Origin: Chara braunii
Taxonomy: Eukaryota; Streptophyta; Charophyceae; Charales; Characeae
Assembly: GCA_003427395.1 (NCBI GenBank)
Contig: BFEA01000130.1
Location: 2,112,246-2,145,519, forward strand
Length of the DNA stretch: 33,274 nt
Reading direction: 5' to 3'
Part shown: positions 10,711 through 20,460 of the stretch, piece after piece
Numbering within the stretch: position 1 is the first letter of the stretch
Layout of the letters: every line of letters starts with the position of its first letter
The notes under the pieces: model-generated
What the model was told of the DNA's origin: nothing
Seen by the model: only the letters and a program-made list of their open reading frames with translations
Databases searched by the model: none
Made by a program: the position numbers and the translations under genes

Positions 10711-11465
10711 TGACTCGTCGCCGGTCGACGAGGACGCATCCCACACGCCACGCACACACCACTATAAAAGCATAAAAATAAAAGCACACACACACACGCA
10801 CATACATATACATATACAGAACGACACTGAACAAACAACGCGACAACACTCCTAGTCCCTTAGTAGTCATCCCAAAACTCTCTGATGCGGAAATTGGATA
10901 GGCGTCGCGCGCGAGACTTAGTATAAAACCACGTGGACGTAGGGCTAACTCATATCGACTCACAATGCAAGCGTACACAAGTGGTCGCAGTGATGGAGTA
11001 CTATGTAGTACCCATACTCATGTGATCCTCGTTAATCTCGAGGGTTGCGTTCGACACTCAAGTATCGGCTGACACGCACCTTGAGGGACTGATCTCTCGA
11101 CGCTGGATAACCGCCAAGTGCAGTTGAGAACCACACCCTCTTCTGCACCATGCGGAGAGTGTGTGGTACACAGGTTCATACCTGTGATGACAATCGTCTA
11201 GCTCTATCATCCAGGGCTTGGAGAGAAATCAAGGGGTTTGACTTTGACGGTTGCCACGAACTACAACGTCCAACCATAGAAACTTCTAAGGAGCAAAGGC
11301 TAAAAATGAAAGGTCATTTTCTCTTCGAAAACATAATTTGTTTAACCCTTACGCGCGGTCACAGTAGGTCGCACGAAACACTCAAGACATAAGTATTTAC
11401 ATATATATAGAGGGTTATAAATATGTGACGATCACTTCTCACAATCACAGTGGGACTCCTCTCAG

Positions 11466-11467
<2 letters not shown>
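10711..11467. other. No supported gene; CA-rich stretch
   Basis: An imperfect CACACA/CATATA tract lies at about 10784-10820. Nothing coding is recognisable. Confidence 0.45.

Positions 11468-11505
<38 letters not shown>
11468..11505. repeat. AT microsatellite, 19 units
   Basis: Uninterrupted alternating A/T of 38 bases. The open frames across it (tyrosine-isoleucine runs) are artefacts of the repeat. Confidence 0.95.
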
Positions 11506-11508
<3 letters not shown>

Positions 11509-11824
11509 CTCAGACAGTCAAATTCAAAGTCCGAACCACCAAACATACTTGCAATCACATCAAAGATTCAACCAAAAGTCCATGCACTACACAGGGTCAA
11601 CTTCAACCATTCTCTGCACTCACACCCCTCGCTTTAGCCATGCAAGCCTCACTCTTGTGCAACTCCTCAAAACAAAATACTCAGTACTTTTCTTTAAATG
11701 ACCATTCAAATAAAGTCTGGGCGAAAACACAACAAAACAATTCAAATCACAAGGCTAAAGTCTTACGGTAGAGTGACAAGAGTGGATTGGAATTGAGTTG
11801 TAAACCGAAGAATCGGCAACCGAC

Positions 11825-11903
11825 CTGTTATCGGTGATAACAGAAGATGATCCTTGTAGGATCAAGCTGAATCTAGCCCAAATCCTGTTATCAGTGATAA
11901 CAG
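11825..11903. repeat. Two matching 8-bp hairpins plus a third
   Basis: CTGTTATC-GGT-GATAACAG (11825-11843) and CTGTTATC-AGT-GATAACAG (11885-11903) have identical perfect arms and differ only in one loop base; their starts are 60 bases apart. Between them TGATCC-TTGTA-GGATCA (11848-11864) is another perfect 6-bp hairpin. They lie about 260 bases before the seven-hairpin array and may belong to the same structured region. Confidence 0.65.
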
Positions 11904-12165
11904 AAGTTGATCTAAGTAAAAAAACTTAACTAAAAAAATACAGAAATTGAAACGAACTCTTATGGCTCTAGCACATGGCGAGCCTATAAAACAACTACTT
12001 ATCAAACTGAAACTCGGAGCAAGTAGTAATCTCACTCACTCACCTGCAAGGCCAAACCATAAGGAGTAAGTACTCTCACCATCCCCAAGTCTAAATCCTC
12101 AGAGATAATTCATGAATCTTTCAAATGATTTAACCCTTATACCCAACTTACATATGGCATAGTGT

Positions 12166-12784
12166 TAGACCATTCAGCTTAGAAACAATGTCTATCATGC
12201 CTTTAGGATATACACAAGGAAGTTGCACAACTTCTTTTCTCTTCTTTGGGCATATGCCTAGACCATTCAACTTAGAAACAATGTCTAGTCGCCTTGAACT
12301 GTTTAATATCCAAAGTTTAATAATTTTCTGACTTTGTTTTCAAAAAGGAATATGAAAAGATGAGCAGGGGACTGAGCCATTTAGCTTAGAAACAATGCTC
12401 AGTTTGCTCAGATTAGTTCCAATTATATTTTGTACTTTCCTTTCTTTTCTTTTTGATATGGCTTAGCGTTGGACCATTCAACTTAGAAACAATGTTCAAC
12501 TGCCGGTTCACATGCAAGTATAGATAAAATACTTCTTGTTTATACCCTGTTTATACTTATGTGCGTGGTTTTCAGGCTAAGCCATTCAGCTTAGAAACAA
12601 TGCTTAGCCTTATACCAAAATCCTCCCTCAAAATAAAACAAGAACTTAAAATCTTTCAATCAGGCAAGCCCTCAAAAACTAAGCACAGCAACCAGGCCAT
12701 TCAACTTAGAAACAATGTCTGACCCTTCAGAAAACAGCCAAATAAACATAGCCCTGGGTCATTCAGCCTAGAAACAATGCCCAG
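12166..12784 (+). ncRNA. Array of seven hairpins with covarying stems
   Basis: Seven copies share an inner stem CATT / AATG and the 12-base loop YARCYTAGAAAC. A single unpaired Y lies just before CATT, and outside it is a variable outer stem. Outer left and right arms are: TAGA/TCTA (12166, 12191); CTAGA/TCTAG (12258, 12284); ACTGAG/CTCAGT (12371, 12398); GTTGGA/TTCAAC (12468, 12495); AGGCTAAG/CTTAGCCT (12574, 12603); CAGG/TCTG (12693, 12718); CTGGG/CCCAG (12754, 12780). Every arm pairs with its own partner; the only imperfect pairs are two G-T. Copy 3 gains a further outer stem TGAGCA/TGCTCA, and copy 1 GGCAT/ATGCC. Spacings range from 62 to 115 bases. Paired changes at constant loop are the classic sign of RNA structure, and G-T pairs are tolerable only in plus-strand RNA. 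No known RNA family was recognised; transcription is not shown. Confidence 0.6.
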
Positions 12785-12786
12785 TC

Positions 12787-12805
12787 TTTGATCGACCCGA
12801 TCAAA
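12787..12805. repeat. Perfect 8-bp hairpin after the array
   Basis: TTTGATCG-ACC-CGATCAAA begins two bases after the seventh array stem. It does not share the array loop. Confidence 0.6.
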
Positions 12806-12877
12806 CGCATGCAAACTGCCTTCCTCCCACCTTTTCCCAGCTCATCCCTTAATCTGCATTCAGTCGAACTTAAGCTT

Positions 12878-12898
12878 CACACACACACACACACACAT
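12878..12898. repeat. CA microsatellite
   Basis: About ten CA units next to the hairpin cluster. Confidence 0.85.
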
Positions 12899-14399
12899 TC
12901 TTTCCTTTCAGTCTGATTGAATCCAGAAAAGAAAACGAAATCATAGGGGATCACATGCATACAATCGGTCAAAACTAGAGGGAGATAGTCAAACAGGGGT
13001 ATAGTGGGGTCATACAGATGGAGAAAGGTATACCTGTCAGTTCCCTGCCTCCAGAACCTCGCCTAGGTCTCGGCAGAGTTCCTGCAATCGGTGGGCAGAC
13101 TCCCCACAGAGTCTCGCTGCGGTCCTACGGGTTGCAATCCCCCCTGCCGCCTTCCTCTCAGAACCAATAGACCAGACTTAGATTCAGAAAGGCAGAAGAA
13201 GACAACCTAAGACTCTCAAATACAAGGGGGGTGCTCTCAGACTCGCGAGAGAGGGCCTTGTTGCCTTGATGCGCCTGAGGGCCCCGCAATGGTGGCCAAA
13301 ACGCAGCAGCAACTTGGTCAAAAACCGAAGTCAGCCACTAAATGTAGGCTCCCAGGTGACTCTCCCTTTTGTAGTAACAAACCCTCACCTTTCAAAAGAT
13401 CTCAGCCCTTTCCGCAACTTCATAACCCAAACCTCATTGGCCCTTGCCTCAGACTATGGCCGGTGGAGTCGAACACACAGCTCCCTTTATCTCAGTAGTG
13501 AGGCAGCAGCGTAACCCAACTAGCCATGCACCAAACGGAGTGCGCGCAGATGCTGGTTGATGCCATCGCCAAGCCCCAACAACTGCCCGTACGACGGCTG
13601 GACTCACGTTACTCGGCCTGGCATGACGAGCCTCGCACCGGCCAACTTGTAAGTTTGCCTTGCTTCTCCGTGTGACAGCATGGACAATATACCGGCTAAA
13701 TAGCCACGCCTGCACCTTCGTGACTAGCCTACTGCTGCACAGACTGATGAAAGGAATGACATACTCATTAACAGATACAATAGCGATCTCGCGACCGGCC
13801 TAACTCCATCCGCTTTGTTCAGCACCGATGGCGCCACAGGTCAACGAATAAGTCTTCAGTTCAGTAGTTGACCCCTCTCTCCCACGGTCTGTAGGATAGG
13901 TAGTACAACCAGCAGGTAAGTATGCCCTCTCACAACCTCTCTTTTCTATTTAACGCCAGACTATGGTTACACAGCTCCCAGCAACCGAGGAGGGAACCTG
14001 CAAGCCCTCCAATGACCACGCATAGTGCTATCTCAGTTGCGATGGAGAAGCCATCCCAGATGACCACTTACCACGCAAAGAGGAGGGAGGGGTGCAGTTG
14101 GCGGCAACTATGAATAAGGCTAGTGCTTCCGCTGGATCTTGGACGCGTCGACTAGTAGCAAATCGTCGTTCAATAGAACTTCGCTCTTAGACTGCAAGTG
14201 AACAGGAGTGATCACAATAACGGATACGACAATCACGATCATTGGATTATCCGACCGACGATACCGCTATTGTGGGGGAAAATTATAATGCAATCTCGAT
14301 GAGCTGGCGTGTACGGCTACGACCTAGTGCTACTATCCCGATGTCGTGTGCGCAAGCCTAGGGAGAGTTTGTCGATAGTACGGGCAAAAGTCTGAATAA
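12899..14399. other. No supported gene
   Basis: Short open frames at 13266-13514 and 13449-13715 overlap on opposite strands and match nothing recognised. No repeat structure stood out. Confidence 0.4.
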
Positions 14400-14990
14400 A
14401 TCTTCCGCTAAAACGAGGAAGATACATTGCCACTTTGATAATCCTATCTCTCACGCGCAGCTCTCATCGCCCATGCCGATAAAACCACCAACTAATGCCC
14501 AAATCCGTCGTTGCCACTCACTTCGCCCTACTCCAAAGCCCCGAAATCCCATCTTCTTCCACTCGATTTGATCAAGAAACGAGTGAACTCTTCGTTTCAC
14601 AACCCCGCCATTCCCATCTTCACTGTTTCCCCATGCGGTGCTTTTCTCTACTAACTCTTATTCTACGCCGCTAATTCCAAAACTAACCATGCCATTGAGG
14701 TCGCCCTATCTAAAACCCGCTATCCCGACCGCTATCCCACTCGATTTCATCAAGGATCGAGTGGTATCTCGACTTCTCTCCTCACTTTGTCCCCCCTTCC
14801 ACCATGTCTCCACGCAGCTCCTTTTCTTCCTATCGTCTATCCTACTAACCTATCACAAAAACTAACGCTACCATTCGATTCGCCTAGGGCCAAAACCCCG
14901 GGATCGCATCTTCTCTCTCTCGATTCCGCTCAGGATCGAGAGCGCTTTGTCTTCTCGACTGCGCCCGTCTCCTCCTTCTGCCATCTTCTT
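14400..14990. repeat. Three 178-bp tandem repeats with hairpins
   Basis: Three diverged units with period 178-179 share CCAAARCCCC, ATCCCATCTTCT and a hairpin. The hairpins are CACTCG/CGAGTG (14560 with 14580), CCACTCGAT/ATCGAGTGG with 10-base loop (14737-14764), and CTCTCGAT/ATCGAGAG with 10-base loop (14917-14942). Between units 2 and 3 one A-T pair has become T-A on both sides. A separate 7-bp hairpin, ATCTTCC/GGAAGAT, lies at 14400-14423. Open frames inside are pyrimidine-rich and unrecognised. Confidence 0.6.
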
Positions 14991-16451
14991 TTCTATCTCT
15001 GCACTATCACCGTCTCGCATGCACCGGTCTTACTTAGCGTCCACATTCACCCCCTCTTTTAACTTTCCTCGACTTTCTGTTTCCAACTTTGTTCCCGTCA
15101 TCGTCAGCACTGACCCACAGCGCACGGGCCCTGATCAACGCTGGCCACAACCACCACAATGACCAAAGACCGACACAGGCAACAACTAGTAGCCACGGAC
15201 GCCGGAATTCGCCACGGAGTATGTGACCACTCCTTTGCTGAGTTAGTCGGCCCCTAAAAAATGGCGCAGGGCCCATACTTGGCCATCGTGGCCATTGCGA
15301 TGCTGCTACGAGAAGGAGGGCGTCGGGCCATGCTGCAAGGCCCATAGAGTGAGTCTAGCTGAAGCAAGTCCCGGTGCAGCTCTTGGTGGTAACAGTAACC
15401 AAAGTGGAGATGGTCCCATGTGAGCAAAGTCACACTGCGACCCCCGCCCTGGTGCCCTGGCCGCTACCCAGGCATAGTCCACACCTTACGGGGGCGACGG
15501 GTATGCTCACACTCAAGCCTTTCACAGCAAATCATGGCTGGCGGACGGTGCACCCGCGGCAACCCCCGCGGCTCATGTTTTTTCTTCTGCTTCGCGGGCT
15601 AACCGCCCACCACCTTGTATACACGTTAACTCCCTCGGCCCTGCGCCTCAAGACAGTGGGACCAAAGGTCTCCACAAGCATTCAGAATACACGAGGAAGA
15701 CCCTCGACCGTCGCGACGACCTCCAAGTCCAGCGTCACCCAGAGTCAAGGAACACCAGTGCATAATTTAATAATGATAATACGATGGTGAATAAAAAATA
15801 TTTAAAAAATCTTAATCATCAGAATATAACGAATCGCGGAAAACGAACCGGCTAGCACTATTCCAACGCCGCATACGGCAAAACCAAGGGGGATAGCCCC
15901 GCCGGACCCTCAACCCCTCGGTCCCTTCGCGCTATTCTGATATTCCTGTGTCGTCGCCACTCGGTCACGATCCCTGAATTTCCCGAATGGAAGTCGTACA
16001 TTGTAATCAATAGTGTTAGGTCCAAGGCTAGGTCTAGTTCTAACGGACGCCTAAACAAACAAATATCACGTGACGTGCAGACTTACCGAAACGTTTTCGA
16101 AATCACCCTGTTATCGACGTCGCCCTCCGCACGTACGCACAAGTCACAAGCAAGCACACAAATTCAGAGACATAATCTTTTTAATCCTAGTTTAATCAGA
16201 AACAAAATTCTAGGTCGGCGATCACGCCGGTTCCTCAACCATCAACAATAAAAAGAGATCACGCGCGCCTTGAGTTTGCTCGCCCACACACTCTCTACTC
16301 TAGTCAACCACTTAGTCAACATAAATCACAGACGCAGTCGCACCTCACGCAGTATACTTAAACTTTAAACCAAACTTATTCCCTGTCACTTGCAAAAACC
16401 AAGGCGGATACCCTTGTAAGAGTATTCGACCTGACAACAGTCTGTCAACAC
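14991..16451. other. No supported gene
   Basis: No recognised coding region or clear repeat. Frames at 15034-15345 (minus) and 15374-15790 (plus) are open by chance as far as can be judged: they lack a recognised domain and have no homologue within the window. Confidence 0.4.
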
Positions 16452-16477
16452 ATGGAGACAGAGTTGTCTTCCTCACC

Positions 16478-16855
16478 ATGTCAGCCATGCGCTCCCCAAA
16501 CGAAGGACAAGAAACGGAGCTGTCAACTTACATCAGGACAAAGCATGGAAGGCAGAGGACTGCAATATACAAGATCACAGGAAAGCAGAGGGGTGGCAGT
16601 GCCGACGGACATCGTGGACAAGCTGTGTTCGAATTCGAACCTAAGATCACCAACGGCCATCTCAACCGCCTCCATACGGAACCCTGCAACGGTCACCTCC
16701 AAATGTCAGTCGAAACGGTGAACCGGAGGGACTGCGAGGGCACAAGCGGGGAGCCGCACGACCGTTGGAGGTTGTCATGGGACTGCGGTCCTGCGGTCTA
16801 CCAAATATTGCGGACAACACTGCCGTTGGACCAGGAATGCCAAAAACAGCCCTGA
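16478..16855 (+). CDS. Unrecognised open frame, 125 residues
   Basis: An ATG-initiated open frame with mixed composition, rich in charged residues and without low-complexity runs. It includes RTKHGRQRTAIYKITGKQRGG. It matches no family recognised by eye and has no paralogue in the window. A second frame (16452-16721) overlaps it. It may be a chance frame or a single exon; there is no splice or promoter evidence. Confidence 0.15.
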   Translation: MSAMRSPNEGQETELSTYIRTKHGRQRTAIYKITGKQRGGSADGHRGQAVFEFEPKITNGHLNRLHTEPCNGHLQMSVETVNRRDCEGTSGEPHDRWRLSWDCGPAVYQILRTTLPLDQECQKQP

Positions 16856-17100
16856 CGTTAAAAAAAATAAAGAATAAAAATGTTTTTCACGGATGTAAGG
16901 GTGTCAACCCCTACTTTCAAGTCACCTCCACGAGCGTCCTTACATCAAGGTATAATTTGGCTGCGGATCCCTTACTTTTGTAGGGCCCGCCTTTACGGTC
17001 GCGAATGTGAAAACAAGTTCGACTTCTTTTTCTTCGTGATTAGGGAGGGGTGGAACGATGAAAACCTTACATGTAAGGGTTTTGTAGTGGTGTTGAACGA

Positions 17101-17152
17101 GGCCCTCAATCCATTAGTGGGAAGCAACACCTTCCGGAAATCGGGTCCAGCC
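17101..17152 (-). repeat. Short dispersed repeat, copy D (diverged)
   Basis: It shares GAAATCGGGTCCAGC exactly with copy A, with a diverged ATTAGTGGGAAGCAACACC before it. The terminal hairpin is only partly paired. No adjacent long A/T tail was seen, so this is an older copy. Confidence 0.45.
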
Positions 17153-17209
17153 ATGATGACGGTGCCAACTTCTGAAGGAAAAGATGTTTCCCGTGAACTT
17201 GAAATTTGA

Positions 17210-17570
17210 ATGTACAACACCGTATTCAAGGTCAGATACGTTCGGAAAATTGGTAGCTAGTAGTCGAGCACATGACATAACAACAATCGTTTTTGCTTCT
17301 GTTTTTTTATTATTTCCCCATGAACTTTGACTTACAGATTCAACTGTGTACTCCCCCATACAAGGTCGGATACATTTAAAAAATTGGTAGCGTGAACTGC
17401 GTTGAAACGTTCCTTGTGTTCTTTTTTGTTTTTTCTATTTCAGTGTGTTTAGAGTCATGGTGAGGGTCACAGCTCTTCACCGGCATTGTGCTGCCCATGA
17501 ATTTCTGCGTTTCTAATGAATACTCCCAACGGGCAAGGTCAAGTACATCCTAAACCAAGTAGTATGCAAG
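17210..17570. repeat. Degenerate tandem repeat, 134-173 bp
   Basis: Three diverged units contain CAAGGTCRGATAC or similar at about 17227, 17361 and 17534. The first two are followed by AAAATTGGTAGC. Units two and three are preceded by CATGAA-type sequence. Spacing is uneven. Confidence 0.5.
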
Positions 17571-19427
17571 TGCACTGCAATGTTTGTTTTTTTTGTTTTG
17601 TTTCACGCCATGGCCTTCAGCGTCTGTGCATGTGTTTCCACGTGCACGCAGAAAACAACAGAACAATTTGCAGTCCATTTGCACCTTTTCCTTGGGCCCA
17701 TAGGCTTCTTCCCCTGCTGTATTGCCGAGGCTGATGCCGAACCCCGTCGGCATTCCGCTTAACCTTGCACCGTATTTTTTTTCCCAAGCGGGGAAAGATC
17801 CCGGTGGTTTAATAGTACTAAACCACTTTATGGGACACAGAACCTCCTTGCTAATATGCAATTGGTGCATCCAACGAGCCTCCACTTTGTCCTTCATATT
17901 TGCTTTCGGTCTCGACATCCAGTATGTTGATTTGACTGTTCAAGTATGCAAGGACCTACAAACCGACCTAGCTTCATCAACCGAACTTGTTCAGGTTCAG
18001 CTAGCTGGATCTATAGGAGTGGTAGGTTTGAAGGAAAAAGAGGTGGTTGGCACTTCTCTTCCCATCTTCCCATCTGGTTGGGGACACTTTATCTGGTAGG
18101 GGTAATATGCGTTGTCGGAGTAGACACTCTAACAAGGGTATCTGCCGGGTAATTCTAAATGTCGGACATTGTCCGACAATTGTAAGAGGTTTTGACTTAA
18201 ACCACCAGTACTTCCTAGAGTCGTACCCATTAACGAGAAGCGGCTAATGAAAGGATAAAATTTCGAAGAATTTTGGCGATTTTTTTACCGAAACTGCCAT
18301 ATTTTCCTAATTTTTTTTTTTTTTTTTTTTTTTTATATGTATGTGCTTTAGGGTATATCTGTATTCAATTTCGCCTCATTTGGACCAGTAACGAAAAACT
18401 TAGCAAAAACATCGGACTCAATGAACGATCTGACGAACTCCGAAAGCTACTCCGAATAGGGTTTTATAGTGCTCTTGAATTTTTTTATTTTTATTTTTTT
18501 TGCCTGATTTTTTTTTTGTAGTTTGTATTATAAACCTGCATGGTTTGTTCGCCAAAGTTTCAACAACATTGCTTGTAGTGACGCAGCGAAAAAAACTCGA
18601 AATTTTGGCCTTCCATTAACCACTAGTGTCATTAACGCACCACGATTTTAGGAAACTTACGGGCTACTACAAGAGCGCCCATTTTCATCGAACGAGAAAC
18701 ATTTCTACTCTATTTTTTTTCGCGGCTGATAGCTGGGCCAAGTACTGGTGGTTCAAAGATGTTGACGTGCTTGTCAATAATCTATTCACACCTACCTATG
18801 ACCAGAAAATTAAAACTTTTGAACTTATGTCCAAAAGTCTTTGGCATCTGAAAAAATAGAGGTGTCGAAGCAGAAACCCTTACAAGGCTATCTGCTCAGG
18901 TTTTTCAATGTCAGACACTGTTCAAGTTTTTCCTTGAATTGAGAGACTTGATGTGATTGACGAATGTCAAAGGTTAATTCAGACTAACTTATGACCGAGA
19001 TTAAAATGTTTTGTCTAAATTTAGACATTTGCGGTCTGCGGAGCGGTGGTGGGGATCGTTGATATTATCGGCCGCGTTTGGAAAGGCCGTAGAGGCATGC
19101 GGCTGATTGAAGCACTAAATCTAAATTTGTTATTGTGACGTGCGGTTGTTAAGCCTCGCGGTTCAGGGCTTGAAAAACCGAAAGAATAGTCGTACCAGGG
19201 GTGCAGCGACGGATTGAATGGCAAATACGGCCAAAGTGTCGTGTTATTTCTGAAGGGGCGGACCGTCAGGGGTCGGAGGGTAAATCCGTGACCAAAGGGG
19301 TGGATTGTCGGGCCTACTGGACTAAGCCCAGCCGGCAGGTTGGCGGGGCGACTTGCCTTTGGATGGGATAGGCGGACCGCGCCTACCTAGACCAGGGAAT
19401 AGACGGTCTACTGAGTTGCAACCCTTC
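17571..19427. other. No supported gene; hairpin and poly-T tracts
   Basis: A perfect hairpin TGTCGGAC-ATT-GTCCGACA lies at 18160-18178. Its surroundings (TATCTGCC, AATGTCRGACA) recur in degraded form at 18886-18930 without the hairpin, suggesting an old direct duplication about 750 bases apart. Long T tracts sit at 18309-18334 and 18481-18520. Open frames in this stretch are short and unrecognised. Confidence 0.4.
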
Positions 19428-19552
19428 AAATAGAGGGGCGGCAGGGATTGCTTCCGTGATAGGAGCTAGCCCAGGAGGTACCACACAAAACTTTTAGCCA
19501 ACAGATGCTAGGATCGAGCCTGACGATACTCTGTCTGGGCTAGCTCCTTTTT
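19428..19552 (+). ncRNA. Pol III-type unit 1 (tRNA-like, SINE-like)
   Basis: A-box TAGCCCAGGAGG (19467-19478) fits the consensus TRGYNNARNNGG at every position. B-box-like GGATCGAGCCT (19511-19521) begins 44 bases after it, the spacing found in tRNA genes. GGAGCTAGCCCAG (19462-19474) pairs perfectly with CTGGGCTAGCTCC (19535-19547), which is followed at once by TTTTT, a Pol III terminator. A weak TATA-like CAAATAG lies about 30 bases before the expected start. It is not a true tRNA: the 13-bp terminal stem is too long and overlaps the A-box. It could be a SINE head or a small stand-alone RNA; transcription is inferred. Confidence 0.55.
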
Positions 19553-19663
19553 GGAGTTGTCCATCATATAGGCATGAAGTGCAGCCATTTTCGGTCGCGC
19601 GGATACAACATGGCCACTGCGTGAAGGATGACACACACTAATCGAGAAATAGTTCATATATTT

Positions 19664-19730
19664 ATTTTTTTTTCAAATCCCCGATAGGAATCGAACTCGG
19701 GTCTGTACTTGGTGAGTCCAGAAAAAGGGG
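19664..19730 (-). repeat. Truncated tRNA-derived SINE with A tail
   Basis: On the minus strand GAGTTCGATTCC is a near-perfect B-box, and the following CTATCGGGG resembles a tRNA 3' arm. It then runs into an A-rich tail (T-rich at 19661-19673 on the plus strand). The expected A-box position is occupied by a G12-type homopolymer (19727-19738) and was not found. Likely a decayed tRNA-derived retroposon. Confidence 0.4.
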
Positions 19731-19771
19731 GGGGGGGGAAACGCCAGCAAGGCGTGAAGTTGGAGACTTTG

Positions 19772-19793
19772 GTCGTTTGCTTATGCAAACGAC
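19772..19793. repeat. Perfect 9-bp hairpin
   Basis: GTCGTTTGC-TTAT-GCAAACGAC, followed by an AT-rich run. No partner copy was found in the window. Confidence 0.6.
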
Positions 19794-20034
19794 TTTATTA
19801 TTTAAAAAAAAAATAAAAAAAAAATAGCTCCAGATGGCGCCCAGAGGAGTGGCAATGGACTTAGAGCCCGCCGAAAGGACAAATAGGCGTCGTTTCTACG
19901 ACGTCATACTGTTGTTTTTAGTAAGTCGGTTTTTTTTTTTTTTTTTTTTTGGATCCATTTTTTTCAGATTCTTTGATTTAAATTTTTTAAATTTCCATTT
20001 TAAGATTTCCTCCTCCTATGAGTTGGTGAAAAAC

Positions 20035-20059
20035 GCCCATTCGTCGAAAACGAATGGGC
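20035..20059. repeat. Perfect 10-bp hairpin
   Basis: GCCCATTCGT-CGAAA-ACGAATGGGC. It lies just before a degenerate repeat array. Confidence 0.65.
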
Positions 20060-20079
20060 AAAGTTCACGACTGCTGCCT

Positions 20080-20460
20080 CATGCTACTTCCATCGATAGG
20101 TTGAGCAAAATCGAACGAATTTACCCTACAACATGGAAATCTGCACTACTACCAGAGAGAGAGAGAAAAAAAGGAGTCCTACCTGACGGTTAACTCCACA
20201 CTACTTGCATCGATAGGGTGAGCTAAACTGAATGAATCTTCAGCCCGAACATGGGCATATACGCCCTCAAGCCACCAGAGTGGCTGCACCAGCACAGTAA
20301 TTGCGTCATTCGAACGACTCAAAGCACAACTGTGCCAGACCGTTTCGTCGGATTTTCATCGACTCAACTCCATAGCCGACAGACGTGTGTGTGTAGGATG
20401 GGCAAAACCAAATGAATCTTCACTACGTACATGGAGATATACGCGGCTACAGTGGGCTGC
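20080..20460. repeat. Degenerate tandem repeat, three units
   Basis: Units centre on CATCGATAGG-TGAGCAAAA (20091), CATCGATAGGGTGAGCTAAA (20208) and TGTAGGATGGGCAAAA (about 20388). Each is followed by a GAATGAATCTT-like word and an ACATGG..ATATACGC-like word. Spacing is about 117 and 180 bases. Confidence 0.55.

Noticed and set aside
11425-11701. Frames with tyrosine-isoleucine runs
   Set aside because: Produced by the AT microsatellite.
11825-11903. Bacterial tet or lambda-type operators
   Set aside because: The palindromes only superficially resemble such operators and the context is a eukaryotic genome.
12166-12784. Regularly spaced repeats resembling a CRISPR array
   Set aside because: Spacers range from 62 to 115 bases, repeats differ in their stems, no cas-like gene is present and the surrounding DNA is eukaryotic in character.
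15034-15790. Frames of 103 and 138 codons
   Set aside because: No recognisable motif, no paralogue in the window and composition like the surrounding spacer.
19460-19552. Genuine tRNA gene
   Set aside because: A- and B-boxes are present, but acceptor, D, anticodon and T arms cannot all be formed; the end stem overlaps the A-box.
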